NCBI GenBank assembly: GCA_040773385.1
Contig: JAXGWH010000055.1
Coordinates: 1-7,044 of the forward strand
Length of the DNA stretch: 7,044 nucleotides
Direction: 5' to 3'
Source of the DNA: Aeriscardovia sp040773385
Lineage (GTDB): Bacteria; Actinomycetota; Actinomycetes; Actinomycetales; Bifidobacteriaceae
A program made the translations under genes and the position numbers. The notes below the pieces were generated by a model. It saw only the letters and a program-made list of their open reading frames with translations. It searched no databases and was not told the origin of the DNA. Shown here piece after piece: positions 4,289 through 7,044 of the stretch (its first letter is position 1; each line of letters begins with the position of its first letter).

Positions 4289-7044
4289 GCTCCTGCCGCT
4301 GACGGCGGCACCCTTCGCACCCTTGCCCGGGACGAGGGTGAGCGAGCCGGCGGCGGAGCCGGAGCCCTTCTGGCCGGGCTTGCCGGTCTGGCCGGACTGG
4401 CCTGCACCGGACTGGCCGCCCTGGTCGCCGGAGTCACCGGAGCCGGAGTGGTCCTTGGCCGGGGCCTTGACGAGCGCCTTGATGGCGTCCTGGACGGCCT
4501 TGGCCGCGGCGTCGACCTGGTCGGCGGTGGCGTCCGGATCAGCGAGGACCGCCTTGGCGGCGGCGACCGCGTCATCGAGCGCCTTGAGCGAATCCGCGGT
4601 GTAGTCGGACCGGTTCAGCGCGGAGGCGTCGAGCAGGGCCTGCTGCAGATCGGTGAGGGGGACGAGCGCCTTCTGTGCGGCGACCAGATCCTCCAGCGCC
4701 TTCTGGACGTCCTCCTTGCCGGCCTTCGGATCGGCGAGGACTGCCTTGGAGGCCTTCAGCGCGTCCTGGAGCTTCTTGAAGGAGCCTGCGGTGTAGGCGT
4801 TCCCGTTGAGCTTGTCGGCGTCGTCGACGGCGTTCTTCAGGTCGGAGACCTTGACGAGCGCGTTGCGGGCGGCCTCGAGGGCCTGGACGTCGGCGTCGAC
4901 CTCGGACTGGGCGGCCGGCTGGTCGCCGTCCTTGGTGGCGAGATCCTGCTGGGCCTTGGCGAGCGCCGTGGCGAAGGCGTCCCACGAGCCGGCGGTGAAG
5001 TCGGACTGCTGCGGGGCGGCGTCACCCTGGGTGGCTGCCTGGACGAGGGCCTCGAGGACCGCGAAGTCGGTCGCCTTGGCCTCGTTGAGCCTGGCCTGGG
5101 CGTCGAGGAGCGCGACGAGCGCGTCCTCGATCTGCTTGGCGGTGGCGTCAGGATCGGCCTGCACCTTCTTGGCGGCGGCGAGCGCGTCGGCGAACTGCTT
5201 CCAGGCGGCCGGCTGGTAGTCGGACTGCTGGAGCTTGTCCGCCTCGTTGACCGCGGCGTTGAGGCCCCTCAGGGAGATGAGGGCGGCCTCGGCGGCCTGC
5301 AGGTCGCTGAGTGCCTTATCCACCTGCGCCTGGGTGGCGGAACCGTTGGCGAGGACGTCCTTGGCGGCCTTGAGGGCCGCGGCGAACGGCGCCCATGTGC
5401 CGGCGGTGTAATCCTTCTCCTGGAGCCTGTCGGCGTCATCGACCGCCTTCTTGAGGGCGGAGATGCTGACAAGCCGGTCGCGCACGAGGAGCAGACGCTG
5501 GGCGATGAGGTCGACCAGCTGTTGGCCGGAGTAGGTCACCTCGTTGCCATCGCTGTCCGGCAGCGTCAGATACTGGTTCGGGTTCTGGAGCAGATCCTCA
5601 GCCGCCGCAAGGAAGTCAGAGAACGTATCCCACGAGTCGGCGGTGTAATCGTCCTGCTGCAGATCCTTCACCTGGTCGACGGCGGTGCGCAGACCGCTCA
5701 GATCGAACTGGTCCGGCGACTGGTCGTCGTCAAGGTGCTGGGAGAGCGCCACGGCCATCGGCACGGCGTCCTTGTCCTCGATGTGGAAGGTGACCTTCTG
5801 GCCGTCCCGGTCGTCGAAGAGCAGCTGGCCGCCCTCGGCGCCGGCAGGATCGGAGGAGGCGTCGCCATCGGAGACAGCGTCGTCGGCGCTCTTGTCCGCA
5901 GCCGCGGTCCTGGCGGTGGACGAGGCCGACTTCTTGGAGGAGCCGGACTTCGGTGCCTGAGTCAGGGACGCGCTGGCGTCGGAGGAGCCGGCCTGGGCGT
6001 CGGCCCACACGCCAGGCTTGAGCAGGTTGCCCTCGAACGTCGAGGTGGCGTCGGTGTAGTAGCCGTTGGAGGCCGGGGTGTAGCTGCGGAGGCGGAATGC
6101 GAACTCGGCGTCGTCCTCACTGCTGTCGGCGGTGAGGCCGAGCGCGGAGAGCTTGACGCGGGCGAGGACCACGTTCGAGTCGGAGACAGTGGAGTCGTCC
6201 AGCGGCTCGGAGTCGACGAGGTCACCCGAGCGGCGTGTGCTGAAGTCGTACGTGTACGTCTCCACCCACGCGGTGTCGGCCGGGGCCTGCGAGTTGCCGT
6301 TGTCGCCGGTGATCTGGGTTATGTAGCCCTGATTGCCTACCGCATACAGGATCTCGATGATGTTGGCGTTGCCGATGCGCGACCACGGCTTGGCGGTCTG
6401 GACGGCGAAGGCCATGTAGCCCTTCGACGGATCCTTGCCGGCTGCCTTGAGCTGCGGGGCGGTGGAGGCATAACCCACACGGGTCAGATCCATGCCCTCG
6501 AGGCTTCGGGTGCCCGCGTACTTGGATGCCTGCTCGCCGGACTCACCCTCGTAGTGGGCGTAGTAATCACCCGCGGGGTCGGAGCCGGAGAGCGTGAAGA
6601 CGCCGAACTTGGAGACGTACGCCTCGTCACCGGAGCCCTGGTTGAAGCCATGGCCGGAGACGGTGACCGTGCCGGACTTCTTGTCGTCGGAGAGGACGGC
6701 ATCATGCGAGGTCTGGGCGACCGGTTTCGGCGCGGAGCTGACGGACACGCGCAGAGGCGAGGTGGCACCGGCCTGGTTCTGCAGGACGGGCTCAAGCTCG
6801 ACCACGCCGGACGCGTCGGTCACATACGAGCGCTTGAGACCGGCGACACGCGCGCTCTGCGTGGTGTCCCTGGTGTGGCGCAGCGCGGACTGGTCAGGGA
6901 TGGACAGTGTGACGGAGAACTCCGCGGTGCCGTGCGCGGGCACGGAGAGCGTGTCCTTGTCGACGCTGTAGGTGACGCCCGGCGTGGAGGTGCGCGCCGA
7001 GTAGTGGATGTTGTAGTAGTGCGCCACGTGGTCGGAGTTGTTGG
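4157..7044 (-). CDS. Sortase-anchored surface protein with subtilase-type C-terminus and six FIVAR domains (5' end missing)
   Basis: The frame is open to the right edge, so this is the last 961 residues of a longer protein; residue 1 here is the GTG-coded Val at 7025-7027, which is internal and not a start. Residues 1-105 resemble the Fn3-like domain after the catalytic part of S8 subtilases (PGVTYSVDKDTLSVPAHGTA, then SALRHTRD and SAPKP). Residues 106-343 resemble the following beta-rich region of actinobacterial S8 peptidases (DLTRVGYASTAP, GYMAFAVQTAKPWS, FRLRSY). A Ser/Ala-rich linker covers 345-398. Six FIVAR helical domains follow at 442-854, then a Gly/Ser/Gln linker at 857-895. The end is LSQTG (914-918), a membrane helix (921-941) and a basic RRHR tail, the layout of a sortase substrate. 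The protease triad would lie outside the window, so peptidase activity is inferred. A terminator follows the gene. Confidence 0.88.
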   Translation of the reverse strand, partial: NNSDHVAHYYNIHYSARTSTPGVTYSVDKDTLSVPAHGTAEFSVTLSIPDQSALRHTRDTTQSARVAGLKRSYVTDASGVVELEPVLQNQAGATSPLRVSVSSAPKPVAQTSHDAVLSDDKKSGTVTVSGHGFNQGSGDEAYVSKFGVFTLSGSDPAGDYYAHYEGESGEQASKYAGTRSLEGMDLTRVGYASTAPQLKAAGKDPSKGYMAFAVQTAKPWSRIGNANIIEILYAVGNQGYITQITGDNGNSQAPADTAWVETYTYDFSTRRSGDLVDSEPLDDSTVSDSNVVLARVKLSALGLTADSSEDDAEFAFRLRSYTPASNGYYTDATSTFEGNLLKPGVWADAQAGSSDASASLTQAPKSGSSKKSASSTARTAAADKSADDAVSDGDASSDPAGAEGGQLLFDDRDGQKVTFHIEDKDAVPMAVALSQHLDDDQSPDQFDLSGLRTAVDQVKDLQQDDYTADSWDTFSDFLAAAEDLLQNPNQYLTLPDSDGNEVTYSGQQLVDLIAQRLLLVRDRLVSISALKKAVDDADRLQEKDYTAGTWAPFAAALKAAKDVLANGSATQAQVDKALSDLQAAEAALISLRGLNAAVNEADKLQQSDYQPAAWKQFADALAAAKKVQADPDATAKQIEDALVALLDAQARLNEAKATDFAVLEALVQAATQGDAAPQQSDFTAGSWDAFATALAKAQQDLATKDGDQPAAQSEVDADVQALEAARNALVKVSDLKNAVDDADKLNGNAYTAGSFKKLQDALKASKAVLADPKAGKEDVQKALEDLVAAQKALVPLTDLQQALLDASALNRSDYTADSLKALDDAVAAAKAVLADPDATADQVDAAAKAVQDAIKALVKAPAKDHSGSGDSGDQGGQSGAGQSGQTGKPGQKGSGSAAGSLTLVPGKGAKGAAVSGRSLSQTGSNVVLAVVLATLALSAGASVLAVRRHRDEAAAQEPADK
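4466..5704 (-). repeat. Six tandem FIVAR domains
   Basis: Protein repeats of about 65-80 residues, each starting with L..AV..A..L, then YTA.SW..F..AL..AK.VLA, then a Val-Asp-x-Ala helix and a closing L..A..ALV. Approximate boundaries from N- to C-terminus are 5704-5462, 5461-5270, 5269-5072, 5071-4847, 4846-4655 and 4654-4466. The first has a longer insert (residues 481-508, with DSDGNEVTYSG) and the fourth has an extended inter-helix region; the second and fifth are most alike (ALKKAVDDADRL and DLKNAVDDADKL). FIVAR domains are three-helix stalk or ligand-binding modules of Gram-positive surface proteins. They probably hold the enzyme domain away from the wall. Confidence 0.88.

Noticed and set aside
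4146..6971. Several plus-strand and off-frame open frames across the surface protein gene
   Set aside because: They are Arg/Ser/Ala/Pro-rich shadows of a GC-rich gene, lack ribosome-binding sites and are interrupted, while the minus-strand frame is continuous with recognisable domains.
7025..7027. GTG as the start of the surface protein
   Set aside because: The frame is open upstream to the edge of the window and the residues before it (NNSDH) continue the Fn3-like domain, so this codon is internal.

Overview
The window looks like a chromosomal segment of a high-GC Gram-positive actinobacterium, most likely Bifidobacterium or a close relative. The basis is GC-rich coding sequence with strong G/C third-position bias, Shine-Dalgarno starts, and a cell-wall-anchored surface protein with a subtilase-type C-terminus and tandem FIVAR domains, an architecture common in bifidobacteria. 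The genus is an inference; no marker gene is present.

Plus strand, 1-3049: the last 25 codons of an unidentified gene (1-78); a small GNAT acetyltransferase with a pentapeptide-repeat N-terminal extension (189-656); a classical short-chain dehydrogenase/reductase (716-1504); a VbhA-like antitoxin (1552-1782) whose stop codon overlaps the start of a class I Fic toxin with an intact adenylylation motif (1782-2384); and a second, unrelated GNAT acetyltransferase (2486-3049) whose ribosome-binding site is a run of eight G. The Fic pair is the best-defined functional unit: the antitoxin's helix should block the toxin's ATP site. The pair is visibly less GC-rich than its neighbours, which suggests lateral acquisition.

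Minus strand, 3081-7044, convergent with the above: a single-pass membrane protein with an Asp/His-rich cytoplasmic head and a coiled-coil-like, Ser/Gly-rich outer part (3081-3935), again with a G8 run as its ribosome-binding site; then a 221-nt intergenic region with a strong minus-strand terminator, a GC-rich hairpin and a possible promoter; then the 3' part of a large sortase-anchored surface protein (4157 to beyond 7044). That protein carries a subtilase-type C-terminal region, six FIVAR domains, a Gly/Ser linker and an atypical LSQTG sorting motif followed by a membrane helix and a basic tail.

The points most worth a second look are the antitoxin's non-consensus inhibitory motif (Asn in place of Ser/Thr), the two G8 tracts in the translation-initiation regions of convergent genes (possible phase variation), a palindrome covering the antitoxin's ribosome-binding site and start codon, and the unusual LSQTG sorting signal. 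I found no CRISPR array, rRNA, tRNA, transposase or integrase, and no clearly new multi-gene system. Apart from the Fic pair, the genes show no evident common pathway.
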